NCBI RefSeq assembly: GCF_024679095.1
Contig: NC_066509.1
Span: 19,746,825 to 19,810,824 of the forward strand
Direction of reading: 5' to 3'
DNA length: 64,000 bases
Origin: Eriocheir sinensis
Lineage: Eukaryota > Arthropoda > Malacostraca > Decapoda > Varunidae
The notes under the pieces are model-generated. The model was not told the origin of the DNA. It did no database searches and saw only the letters and a list, made by a program, of their open reading frames with translations. The first letter of the stretch is position 1, and each line of letters starts with the position of its first letter. Below are positions 49,671 to 60,764 of the stretch, in pieces. The position numbers and the translations under genes were made by a program.

Positions 49671-50035
49671 CTGCCCTCTCCGCCCCTCTTCCCCCAACGT
49701 GTGTGCTACCCTCTGCGCCCCTCTTGCCCCCCACGTGGGTGCTGCCCTCTGCGCCCCTCGTCCCCTCCCGGGTGTGCTGCCCTCTGCGCCCCTCCTGCCC
49801 CCCACGTGTGTGCTGCCCTCTGTGCCCCTCTTGCCCCCCACGTGTGTGTTGCCCTCTGCGCCCCTCTTGCCCCGCACGTGTGTGCTGCGCTCTGCACCCC
49901 GCTGGCCCCCCACGTGTGTTGCCCTCTGCGCCCTCTTCCCCCACGTGTGTGCTGCCCTCTGCGCCCCTCTTACCCCCACGTGTGCTGCCCTCTGCGCCCC
50001 TCTTGCCCCCCACGTGTGTGCTGCCGGAGCTTCAC
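49671..50035 (+). repeat. GC-rich minisatellite, about 36-bp unit
   Basis: The unit CTGCCCTCTGCGCCCCTCTT plus GCCCCCCACGTGTGTG occurs about ten times with small indels. It immediately precedes LINE B ORF1 and could be its 5' UTR repeat. It is open in all three plus frames, hence spurious Cys/Pro ORFs. Confidence 0.9.
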
Positions 50036-50133
50036 CCCCCGCCTAGCACCAAGCTGTCAAGGTTATATCCCCGCATCAACCACCTTTGCCCCCCACGAAA
50101 CGGACGCCCCATCCCACCCCCGCTGCACTCAAA

Positions 50134-51470
50134 ATGCCACATCACTCACTTATAGCGCGCCCTAAAGGTTTATGTGGCTACGAACCAGGCGAATGGTGTG
50201 CTGTTTGCGGGAAGACAGTAATTAACAAACCGTCCGTCCGCTGCTGCACTCCTGACTGCCCAAACGTGTGCCACCTCACTGCCTCCTCAACACCCAATAG
50301 CACTTCAGTTGTGAGGCCGTCGACTCCCTGAGACAACACCTGGGCATCCCTGACTCCGTGATCTACCTGAACAGCAATCAAGGTCATCTCCTCTGCCCCA
50401 CTCCTTCCGCCTCTGAAGAGGACGCAGAACTTCACCAACTTGAGAGCGGCGAACTGGTTAAGATCATCAAGCAGCTTAGGAAGGAGAACAGGATATACAA
50501 GTCCACCTTCGCCTCTTTCGACAAAACCGCCGAAAACATTGCTGACAACCGTGACGCGGTAGTAAGCATCCTGAACTTCATCGACTACATCGCGGCCACA
50601 CAGAGCAGCCTCAATAACCTCACCGTCACCAGCACATCCTGCTCTGCCCGAGGACACAGCATTGAGAATGATTGAAGCACCAAGTCGCCAACCACAGCGG
50701 AGAAAACGACTGGTGGACCTCAGGCAAACCGCGTCAGCTCCAGAAAGCCTCCACTGGCACCGTCTCCACCGCTACTCAAAGTGATTTACTTGATACCCTC
50801 CCAAACCCCTCAAGACCTGCCCCTGTCACCACTGAGGCATCAACCCCTCACACAATTAAACCTCAACTCAACCCACCCTCAAGCTCAGTTGACCAGACCA
50901 GAGATACATCCGTAATAAACACCCAAATATCATCAGGCGCTGTACCCAAGAACACAGCAGCCACCATCACAAGGGAAGATTACCCAACATCCAATTCCTC
51001 ATCCATCCCCATCAACACTATACCTGACTCTCAGGCCAATCCCCGGTCCTTAGCACCGAGCGGTCAGAGCTCAGACGACCATCGAAAGCGAAGAAGTCAC
51101 GCCCAAAACCTGCCCACTCCCCAAGGCATAGACACCGCTGACACACGGAGGAACAAGAGTCCCGCCCGGCGACAAAGTCACCCTCCTCCCCTCAGAACAC
51201 CTCGCCACAGCCGCCCCAGGAACACCTATACCTCCTTGCGCCCACACCCTGTTCCACTCCTGTCCCTGCCCTCCCCTAGTAGGACCACTCCCAAAGAATT
51301 TTGCAACCATTGCAAGAGGAGTGGCCATACTAGAGGCACCTGCCGCTGGCTAAGCTGGTGCGACTACTGCTACCGCGAAGGTCACACCACAGCTAACTGC
51401 CGTGCCACCCATGCCCAAGAAAGGCATGACAAAATCTACCGCCAGTTGTCCGAGCAGACAGCCGTCACCT
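50134..51470 (+). pseudogene. LINE B ORF1 (PHD-like finger, CCHC knuckles)
   Basis: Three successive frames (50134-50331, 50358-50675, 50672 to about 51470). The N-terminus holds a Cys-rich finger (GEWCAVCGKTV, RCCTPDCPNVCH). A helical segment follows (ESGELVKIIKQLRKENRIYKS). A long Ser/Pro/Thr-rich region leads to two gag-type knuckles, FCNHCKRSGHTRGTC and WCDYCYREGHTTANC (C-x2-C-x4-H-x4-C), near 51300-51410, then RHDKIYRQLSEQ. This is typical of I/Jockey-type LINE ORF1 nucleic-acid-binding proteins. The C-terminus is lost where LINE D sequence begins (about 51470-51490). Frame changes near 50335 and 50670 inactivate it. Confidence 0.82.
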
Positions 51471-52419
51471 CCCTCCTCATCTGGTATGCGGTATCCGGTA
51501 TGCGGGTGAATTGTTTTCACCTCAGGGAACTAGACGTCCCTGCCCTGCATAGTCTCAGGTCACCCTTGGACAAGGTGTAATACCTGATCTGTCTCCCGTG
51601 CCAGGGTCACGGTGAAGCCTCTGGGCAGCAGCAGTGGTGGATTGGACTGCAGGCAGAGGATCTCTTTATGAGACAATGGCTGGAGTTCCAGGGTCCTAGT
51701 CAGCTGGACCGTGCCTAATTATTTAGGCCTGCGGTGTAGAGGAGTGTGGCGACCTCTACACTAAAAAAGCCTCCCTGGGAACCAGTTGTCGGTGTGAGCT
51801 CCTGTCCCTCCCTCTATCGACGGTACTCCCATCTCTATTCTGCATAACAGCTGGTTCTTGTTTTTCTCCTGAAAGAGATATCTTCCGTGGGCCATTTGAG
51901 GTTGTACCTCCCGGTTTCTAGGTGGAGTTTCTGAGGGTTTTTCTTATATTCAAGGAATATTTCAGTCTTTTGGTCTCTCAGGAAGGGCGTCTGATACTCT
52001 CAAGTTGGTGGAGAACACCTGGTGACAGGTGCCACTGGCGAGGCCTCGAAAGGGTCGCAGAGTTGGGTTAGACGTTTCGGAAAGTGGGAACGAATTTCTG
52101 TTTCCTCTCCTCCTTGCCAACTCTGCTCTGTGTGACTACGCCGGCCCTGTGCTATGGGACAAAACTTCGAGGACAATAGCTGAAAAGCGCCGGGTTGTGA
52201 AAGTCTCTCTCGTGACCGAGGCTCAGGACAAGCGATTGGTCTTTGAGGCGTTTTCAAGACCCTGTGGGAGCGAACTCCCAGTGTTGGAGGCATCTAACAC
52301 AGCAGTATCTATTTTCCATGCACAATTTTTATACAATTCAATTTATGGTCACAATTTAAGTTATTTCGAAAGCGCTTTCAATATTTGTCCAAACTGTTAA
52401 CTCGCTTAAATTTCTAACA

Positions 52420-53648
52420 ATGCCTTCGAACCTTAAGTGTGACGTCTGTCCCGGACGTTTTGCAGCTCAGTTCTTCCAGCTGAGTAAAACTTGCCGCCTC
52501 TGCGTTCAAATATTACATCTTCAGAAGGCTGTGAGTGAATGGAAAGTCAAGCACAATGATCTTGAAAAGAAATTTGTAGCCCTTCAGGAATTTGTTTTAA
52601 CTAATGTGGCAGTGACTCCACCATCGATGGTGGAGAGGCCCTCCACTGAGATTGTGCCCTCTCCAGACGACCCTCCTGCTTCACGGGAGGACGTGTTACC
52701 TGCCTCACAGGTTGACTCCCAGCCTGCCCCACAGGATAACCCCCAGCCTGCCTCACAGGCTAACCCCCAGCCTGCCTCACAGGCTAACCCCCAGCCTGCC
52801 TCACAGGCTAACCACCGGCCTGCCTCACAGAACAACCGCCAGCCTGCCTCACAGGCTGACCCCCAGCCTGCCTCACAGGCTAGCCCCCAGCCTGCTTCAC
52901 AGGCTAACTCCCAACCTGCCTCACAGGACAACTTCCAGCCTGCCCCACTTAACGCTTCTCTTCCTGCTTCACAGGATGTCGGGTTCCAACCTGTAAGGAA
53001 TGGAGCCAAACCGAAGCAGGCAACCAAGGATTTACTGACCCCCACTACCTTCAATAGGTTCCAGGTGCTGGCAGACACCATGGAGGATGAGTTCGAGACT
53101 CGCCTAGTTGGGGACTCCATGGTGCGTGGCCAGCTGGTTGAGTTCTGTGGTCGTTCATCAAACGGCCGCAGAAAACGTTACTGCTATACAGGTGTTAGAT
53201 TGACGACATCACCGCAGCGTGCGATGATGTCACGAGAAATGCCGACCGAAACACCCTCTTTGTCATTCACGCGGGGACAAATGACGTAAAGACAACCCTT
53301 TCTGAGGAACTGCTTGAGAAATACCGCCGCATGATCAAGCAGTATAAACGTAAAACGGATGCCGGTAACATCATAATTTCAGGAATCCTCCCGAGGGTCG
53401 GTGCCGAATCTAGCTTTTACAGTAAGGCCTTCAGCACAAACAACAGACTTCAGTCCCTTTGCTCACAAGAAAACGTCCAGTTCGCTAACTTGTGGAACAA
53501 TTTTTACTACGACTCAGACTTGTTCCTTCCTGATGGCATTCACTTAAACCCTGTTGGAGCAGCCCGTTTCGGGAGGCTGCTCTGTGACCAAGTGGCTCTT
53601 CGAAAGCCAAAAAACGCGGAGGCGAGAACACCAGCAGCTCCACCGTAA
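52420..53648 (+). pseudogene. LINE D ORF1 with SGNH-esterase-like domain and octapeptide repeats
   Basis: The frame from ATG 52420 (MPSNLKCDVCPGRF, second Cys pair CRLC) is open to 53289. A single frame change near 53200 moves the true frame to the one ending at 53648. An N-terminal Cys finger is followed by a coiled-coil-like stretch (LQKAVSEWKVKHNDLEKK) and about ten 8-residue units of the form PASQANPQ (24-bp repeats, 52690-52975). The SGNH blocks follow: LVGDSMVRG (Ser233), IHAGTNDVK (in the shifted frame, about 53268) and DGIHLNPVGAARFG (Asp/His near 53532). The catalytic triad motifs are all present. It is homologous in layout to ORF1 at 26237-27340 but clearly a different family. Confidence 0.83.
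52690..52975 (+). repeat. 24-bp coding tandem repeat in LINE D ORF1
   Basis: CCTGCCTCACAGGCTAACCC-type 24-bp units keep the reading frame, encoding PASQANPQ variants. Confidence 0.92.
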
Positions 53649-53659
53649 GGGTGCACTCA

Positions 53660-54305
53660 ACCCGCAAAACTCCCGACTCGAATCACATTAAAGCTTGCTA
53701 TGTAAACGTTCGTAGCCTACGTAACAAATTTGAAGACTAGAAGTCCTCGCAGCTACAAATCATTATCACATCATCGGAGTCACAGAATCTTGGATAGACA
53801 CTTCAAATAGAGATTTCATTGCGGAATATAGATTACCGGTTTATACCATTTTTACTCATGAAAGAGAGAACAGACAGGGTGGAAGCGTTATCTTTTATAT
53901 CCACAACTCTCTCCATCCAGTATCCGTGAAAACAGATATTATAACCAATGTGGACACGGTCTTCATTGAAATTAAAATAAATCTCGTAAAATAGTAATTG
54001 GGCTTATCTACAGACCGCCAAGGCAGACTCTTGATATCGACCACGCATTAAGTGAATTATTATTAAAAACAAGTAGCAGTTGCGAGGCAGTAATTGTTGG
54101 GGACTTCAACTTGCCAGTGAAAAGATGGGGTGAACCGTTGAACTGTCATACAGGGCTCGACCTGTACACAAATTTACTAGAAAGTGATTTACATCAACAC
54201 GTTCAAGAACCGACTCGGGAAAATAATATACTTGACCTTATCTTTTCAACGACAGCTGATCTAGTTAACGAAGTAAATGTTGGTCCAGTTTTTAGTTCTA
54301 GCGTC
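53660..54305 (+). pseudogene. LINE D ORF2 endonuclease fragment
   Basis: Interrupted frames encode KACYVNVRSLRNKFE, IIGVTESWIDTSNRDF, GGSVIFYIHNSLHPV, GLIYRPPRQTLD, VIVGDFNLPVKRWG and RENNILDLIFSTTADLV, typical APE endonuclease blocks of a CR1-like ORF2. The sequence stops at VFSSS, just before the expected SDH motif. Three or more frame changes are present. Confidence 0.85.
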
Positions 54306-57179
54306 TCAGCTCCAAGCACCTCATCCCTCTCAACACCCCCACACACCTTGGAATTATGCCGGCCGACCCAACCTTCCAAGAGAAACTGACGATTATGTCT
54401 ACTAATATCAGAGGCCTCCAAACTAACATAGGAGATCTAACACACTCTTATGTTATCTCGCACTCCCCAGACATCATAGCCACAGTGGAGACCTTTCTCA
54501 ATCCCACCATTCCCGCCAACTTTGGGCACATTCAAGGGTACTCTAGATGGCACCGAAGAGACCGAGCCCACGGTACCTTCGGGGGAATCGCAGTCTGCTT
54601 CCGTGACGGTCTTGCTGTGGAGGCCCTCAATGTCGACATGGAACGCCACCTCGAAATGGCATTCTTCAGGCTGTGGACAAGACAACGCGACTCCATCCTG
54701 CTCTGTGTATGCTACCGGCCACAGTGGCAGGGGAGCGACCCCATCCACTTCCTCCACACAAATCTCGACACCCTTCTGCTCCAGCATTCCTGCAAACATC
54801 TCATTGTGGTGGGGGACATGAATCAGTACTTGGTGGTAAGGCAGTTCGAAGACCTTCTGACCATGTACGGCCTCACGAACCACGTTGATTTCCCTACACA
54901 TATCTCCGGCTCCTCCCTGGACCCAGTCATTACAGACCTGCCAGAGGAAGTGGTCACCTGTCATCCCCTAGATATGGTTGGTTCCTCTGACCATTTTGCA
55001 GTTCTCACCACCATCAAGACCTCAATAGAACACAACGGAGCCACCGCCCGTGTGAACTGGTTGTGGTCCCGGGGAGATTGGAACAGCCTGAAGGCAAATC
55101 TGGACTCCATCGTGTGGACGGATATCCTCCACGGAGACGTCAACACCCAAGTGGAGAACTTGACTAACCTTCTTCTGTCTCTGCAACAAGAATATGTGCC
55201 CAGCCAGTCATATAAATCAAAACCAATTGATCAGCCCTGGTTCGGCTATCAGTGCAGGATAGCCGCGGACACCAAGAGTAGGGCTTGGCTGCGTTACAAG
55301 TCCCATCCTTCTCAGCATAATAAAACCTTACACAGAGAAGCCTGCAAGAACATGAGCTGGTGCAAAAACAGGCTATACAACGCTGGAAGGAGGTAATGAA
55401 GACCAAGCTCAGCGGACAGTCGGTGGGTAACAAGGAGTGGTGGAGTGGAGTGAAACAACAACAAGGCCTCTCAGCCGACAACGCCATCCCACCCCTCGTC
55501 AGGCCAGATGGGTCAGTGGCTATGCGCGACAAAGACAAGGCGGAGCTACTGGCGGCCCACTTCTCTTCCAAAATGTCAGTACCTGATCCCCTCCGCGCCC
55601 CCCCGAAGCTGCCATCCCTCATCAGGGGCTCTCTGGAGAGTCTCACTGTCACCATGGAGGAGGTAAAAAATCTGCTGATGCAAATAGACCCCAAGAAAGC
55701 CCTAGGGCCTGACAACATCAGCCCTCACCTGCTAAAAAGATGCGCTGGCCAGCCTGCCCCTACCGCTTAACTCCATCTTCAATAACATCCTTTCCTCTTC
55801 ATAGTTTCCCACACTTTGGAAGAAAGCAAGAGTGGTGGCCATATACAAGAAAAAGGCAAACAGGACCCAAAGAACTACCGCCCAGTATCCCTCCTCTCCA
55901 CTGTTGGGAAAATCTTGGAGTCCCTTATAACAACCAAACTCACGGCCTTCCTCGATGCCCACCATCTCCTCAACTCCAAGCAATTCGGCTTCCGGCAGGG
56001 AAGATCTGCTGCAGACCTGCTGCTCCTTAACTCTGCCTCATGGAACCACTCGCTGGACAGGGACTCGACACCTTCGTCGTGGCTCTTGACATAGCCGGAG
56101 CCTTCGACAGGGTTTGGCACCAAGGCCTCATCGCCAAGCTGAAGAGCCTAGGTGTTCGAGGCGCCCTCCTGCAACTCATTGGGGACTACCTCCAGGACAG
56201 GGCGTTACAGGTGGTGATTAACGGCCACACCTCAAGCCAGCACCCCATCAATGCAAGCGTGCCCCAGGGCAGCGTACTAGGGCCTCTACTGTGGAATGTT
56301 TATTTCAATGACATTCTCCAGCTCATCCCTGAGGCCCAGGCGTACGCTGACGACTGCACCCTTGCCTTCACCAGCGACAGACAGGACTGGCAAGGCACAG
56401 TGTGTCGCATCAACATGGCACTCGACAAAATTATCGCCTGGAGTGGCTGCTGGCAAGTCACCCTGGCCCCTGACAAAACGCAAGCAATGGTAATATCCTG
56501 CAGGCGAGATATCAACAATCTAGCCGGGCCGGGGATACAACTGGAGGGGAAAACGCTACCCCTTCAAGACTCCATCTCCATTCTCGGAGTGGAGTTCGAC
56601 GCGGGACTCTCCTTCACCAACCATGCTAAAAAAATATCAAAAAATGCAGCATGGAAACTCAGCTGTGTACGGCGCATCTCCCATCTACTTGACGCCAAAG
56701 GGACTGAGGTGCTCTACAAGGCACAAGTACGCCCCCTCATGGAGTAGTCCTCCCTCGCCTGGTCCTCCTGCCCTCCATCCTACCTTGCAACCCTGGATCG
56801 TGTCCAGGCCAGAGCCCAGCGTCTGATACAGCGCACAGGTCTTCAGCACGAGCGTGGCTCCCTGCAACCTCTCCAGGAGCGCAGGGATGTGGCAGGCCTG
56901 TGTGTAATGTACAAGGCACACAACCTAAACACACCCCACCTGGCAGCTCTCAAGCTCCCTGCGCCCCCAACCCCCATACACTCCACCCGAGCAGCACCCC
57001 ACAGACAGGAACAAGTGGCTGTACCCTTCTCCAGGACGGAACACCACTTCCGCTCCTTCCAGCCCCGCTACAGCCGCCTGTGGAACCAGCTTGTTAGCCA
57101 CACCGACCTCCACCATCGCGCGTCACTTCAAGACTTCAAGCGGGAGGTGAACAGCTGGATTAGGACTTCTAGGCAGTAA
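54305..57179 (+). pseudogene. LINE B ORF1 end and ORF2 (APE endonuclease, RT)
   Basis: The short frame ending at 54389 (APSTSSLSTPP onward) is a plausible LINE B ORF1 C-terminus. ORF2 starts at ATG 54356, overlapping it by about 34 bp. Endonuclease: IMSTNIRGLQTNIGDL, IIATVETFLNP, VCYRPQWQG, VVGDMNQYL (GDxN) and GSSDHFAVL, open to 55396. RT continues in a second frame (55360-55770; KALGPDNISPHLLKR, then from 55816 KNYRPVSLLSTVGKILE) and a third (56040-57179): ALDIAGAFDRVWHQGL (motif A), [17 protein letters not shown] (motif B), AYADDCTLAF (motif C, YADD intact). The C-terminal FQPRYSRLWNQL and FKREVNSWIR blocks end at stop 57177-57179. Defects are two or three frameshifts and a nonsense codon at 56745. 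I/Jockey-like; clade not fixed. The 3' UTR ends in an A-rich stretch (AATAAA at 57262) against (GA)n. Confidence 0.9.
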
Positions 57180-57274
57180 TTCAATGTGTCTTGTATGTAG
57201 CTATAGATAGATGAAGCTTAAAACCTTCAACTTTAGCACAATATTCTGAAAGCCCTGTTTAAATAAAAAAAATT

Positions 57275-57672
<398 letters not shown>

Positions 57673-57762
<90 letters not shown>
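57673..57762 (+). repeat. (AG)n microsatellite
   Basis: Pure AG tract of 90 bp. Confidence 0.97.
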
Positions 57763-57763
<1 letters not shown>

Positions 57764-58098
57764 ATATACAGACAAAGGCAGACAAAAAGAACATTAAACA
57801 AAGTCGAAAAAATACAAATAAATAAAAAAAAAATGCATCATTAAGAGAAATAATATATTAGCCACGAGTAACCTTCCCTGAATGTCTTGTTTTCATCAAT
57901 AAACGAAGTAATTAATCAAATAAGTTGTATTCAATAAATGCAATATTGTGCAACAAAACAACACTAAGGATACAATACAACAACAAGGAAAAAAATATTA
58001 CCACCAGAAATCTTCCTATAAACTACGTATAAGCACACTCAATAGTAGAAAATATCATTATTTAAACAGCAAAATAATCACTGTAATCAAACTACAAT

Positions 58099-58103
<5 letters not shown>
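57763..58103. other. AT-rich DNA, no feature recognised
   Basis: No ORF or repeat signature is visible. Confidence 0.5.
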
Positions 58104-58140
<37 letters not shown>

Positions 58141-58158
58141 CACACACGCAAACACACA
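58104..58158 (+). repeat. (AC)n microsatellite
   Basis: AC repeat with two G interruptions. Confidence 0.95.
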
Positions 58159-60760
58159 GAAAAGAAATCCGATATCTACCCATAATTTTCCCACAATCTT
58201 CCTTTTTCTCCCCACGATCTAAGTCTTTACATAAAAAAAATAATTATACCCACCAATATTTTTTCCCTCATCTCCCTCTGTTTCCAACACTGCATCGCCC
58301 TATAAGAAAAAAAAAAATCCGACAAGCACTGATAACTTTCCCACAGTCACCCTTTTCCCCACGCCTCTTGATATCCGCACGTGAAAAAGAAATACATAAA
58401 TCTTCCAATATAAAAAGAAAAAGAGTATCGCTTTTCCTAAGCTTCCCACGATCGCCTTTATGCAGCCTTCATCCCGGCGTCACGTCCTGGTTCGGCGGTG
58501 GAAGGGTCCGTTGGTTCCCTGCCTGCCTCATACCCAGGTGAGGCGGCGATAATGTGATGGCCTCTTGTGTTACCTTGAAATATTTATCTTCTTGGGGCGG
58601 GGAAAGGGAGATGGTGGTGGTGGGGAGGAGGGGAGGGGAAGGTTGTGGCGATAGTGGGGGGGAAGGGGTAAGGTAGCGGTGATGGTGGTAGTGGTGGTTG
58701 TGGTAGTGGTGGTGGGGGAAGAGGAGGAAAAGAATGTTGAGGTGTAGGAGGAGGAGGAGGAAGTGTTGGTATTGATAGCTGTGGTAGTTGTGGTGGAAAA
58801 GGAGGAAGATGAGGTGAAGAGGAGAGAAGAGAGGGTTGAGAAGAAAGAGGAGAAGTAGGTAAAGGTTAAGAAGTAGGAAAAAAAAGAGGTTAAGTTCGAG
58901 AGGAGAGGATGAAAGGGTGGAGGAGGAGTAAAAGAAAAACACGAAAGGAAAAAAGAAGGAAGAAAAATTAGAGGGAGGAGGAGGAGGAGGCGAAAGAACA
59001 TGAACAAAAATAAGAGAAAAAAGGAAACAATAGCGAAAATCGGAGATGGAGAAAGAGGAAAACAGTAGGAAGATCATCAGGAAAAATAGAATATTAGAAA
59101 ATTATAAAAGAAAAGAAAAGGAGGATTAAGGGGAAAAAAACATTACATCCACCTCTGTTTCTTCCCTTTTCCTTCCCTCTCTTCCGGAAAGCAAAATTAT
59201 GCCAAAATAAAACTTCCTTATTCTGGTTCGCCCTTTCCTTCCTTCACCTCCCTCCTGTAACAGCTCCAGCGTGTTCCCTTCCCCTCCCCACACCTGTCCT
59301 CACTTCCCACCTGCCGCCTCGCCTTCACCTCAGGAGCACTAAAGGGGCATCAGGTCACCTTGTTTCATTGCCTTGGTTAACTTTTTTATTCATTTTGTTT
59401 GGTGTGTGGTGTCTACTTATTATGGTAATTCAACGTTTGTTTTTTCTGTTTGGTTTTGTTTCTTATATCCACCTTGATTTTTCCATATATTCTGGTTTTA
59501 CTATTTTAATGTAGTTTTTTCTTGGTAATACGTTTGGATACTTTTTTTTTATTTCGTGCATGTTTTGTTTCATGTTTTATTTTGGCATAATTTTGCTTTC
59601 CGGTTTAATTCTCGTTCCTTATCAAATGATCCACCCTAATGTCTTTGTTTTTATTTCACTTATTTTTGTTGATATGTATAAGTTTCATTGTATCAAATTC
59701 TTTCCTCCTGGCTCCCTCTGCTTGGTGTGTGTTTGTTTTCGCTTGCTCTCAGCCTTCGCTCCTCACTACCACATTTTCTCTTATTTAATGCATTATATCT
59801 TTATCTAAATTTTGTTTTAGTTTTTAGATCATCCGTGTGTCTTTTTCTTTGTTGACCTATTATTACGTCGTCATTTTCCATATTAACTTATTACTGTTAC
59901 CATCCTTTGCCTTGTTACCTGACTCTTGCATCACCTATGTGTCAACTCCTCTATATTGTTGTGTGCATGGAAAGAAGAGTTGGAGAAGAAGACCGAAACA
60001 GGCGGGTAGTGCCAGGTCAAGACGTGGAACCAAAATCTGTAGAAACCTTTACGGAAGAAATATTTACGATCAAAAAGAACTGGAAAAAGACACTACAGAT
60101 AATATAATTATAAGCGAGATGAAGTAGAATATACTCAGCAAACTTAAGAACTAAAATTGAAAACCTGCGATCGAGCTTAGAAAAATATTGGAAAGAGTGG
60201 CAGACAAAACGAAACAGAATTGACGATCCATAGTAAATGAGATAGACGAATAGGAAACGGATATAAATGAGGAAAGCTAATGGAGAAAAGTATATTCTGT
60301 GACGTTTTCTGTGTCCGGCGCTGAGGCTCGGAAAGAGAGACAAGGGTGACGATGATGAATGCTCACCCTTCGCCTCTCTATACACCTTTCACCTCCCCCT
60401 TCTCACCTCTCGCCTCCCTGCTCATCCTTGCCTCCCTATTCACTCTGCGCTTCTGGTTACTCTTCGTCTCCATATTCATCCACTCCATTCCATCACAGCA
60501 TATGTCTCACGTAACACACAGACTCATTTATGTAGAATTTATCATTGTTGTTGTAGTTGTGACTGTAGTAGACGCAGCAGTAAAGGTTGTAATATTCACG
60601 GTTAGGATAGCCACCCCAACACACCACCTTACCTAACCCAGCAATAACACATCCACACATTCAAGAAGTAATAGGAGGAAGAGGTGGAGGAGGAGGATAA
60701 GTAGTTGTTAATATTACTACATAGGTGTAGCAGTAAACTTAGATAGTTACGGCTAGTATG
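58159..60760. other. no gene recognised; purine-rich and T-rich stretches
   Basis: 58600-59100 is G/A-rich with GGTGGTAGT-type triplets. 59340-59900 is T-rich. Small ORFs (e.g. 59560-59808, 59837-60127) have no recognisable domain. A 30-bp perfect inverted repeat lies at 59184/59574. Confidence 0.5.
59184..59603. repeat. 30-bp perfect inverted repeat, 360-bp spacing
   Basis: The 30-bp block starting CCGGAAAGCAAAATTATGCC (59184-59213) appears as its exact reverse complement at 59574-59603. The interior has no ORF. It could be the ends of a roughly 420-bp MITE, but no target duplication is seen. Confidence 0.8.
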
Positions 60761-60764
60761 CTCG

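Larger units (their letters stand above)
51480..54305 (+). mobile_element. LINE family D, 5' half only, nested in LINE B
   Basis: A 5' leader (about 51.48-52.42 kb), ORF1 (52420-53648) and the endonuclease start of ORF2 (53.68-54.30 kb) are present. RT and the 3' end are missing. Sequence consistent with the LINE B ORF1 C-terminus resumes at about 54305. A LINE lacking its 3' half is unusual for target-primed insertion, so a later deletion or recombination is likely. The left boundary is estimated. Confidence 0.65.

Noticed and set aside
59837..60127. 96-residue ORF as a small gene
   Set aside because: No recognisable motif, a mixed hydrophobic/basic composition and overlapping alternative frames. 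There is insufficient support.
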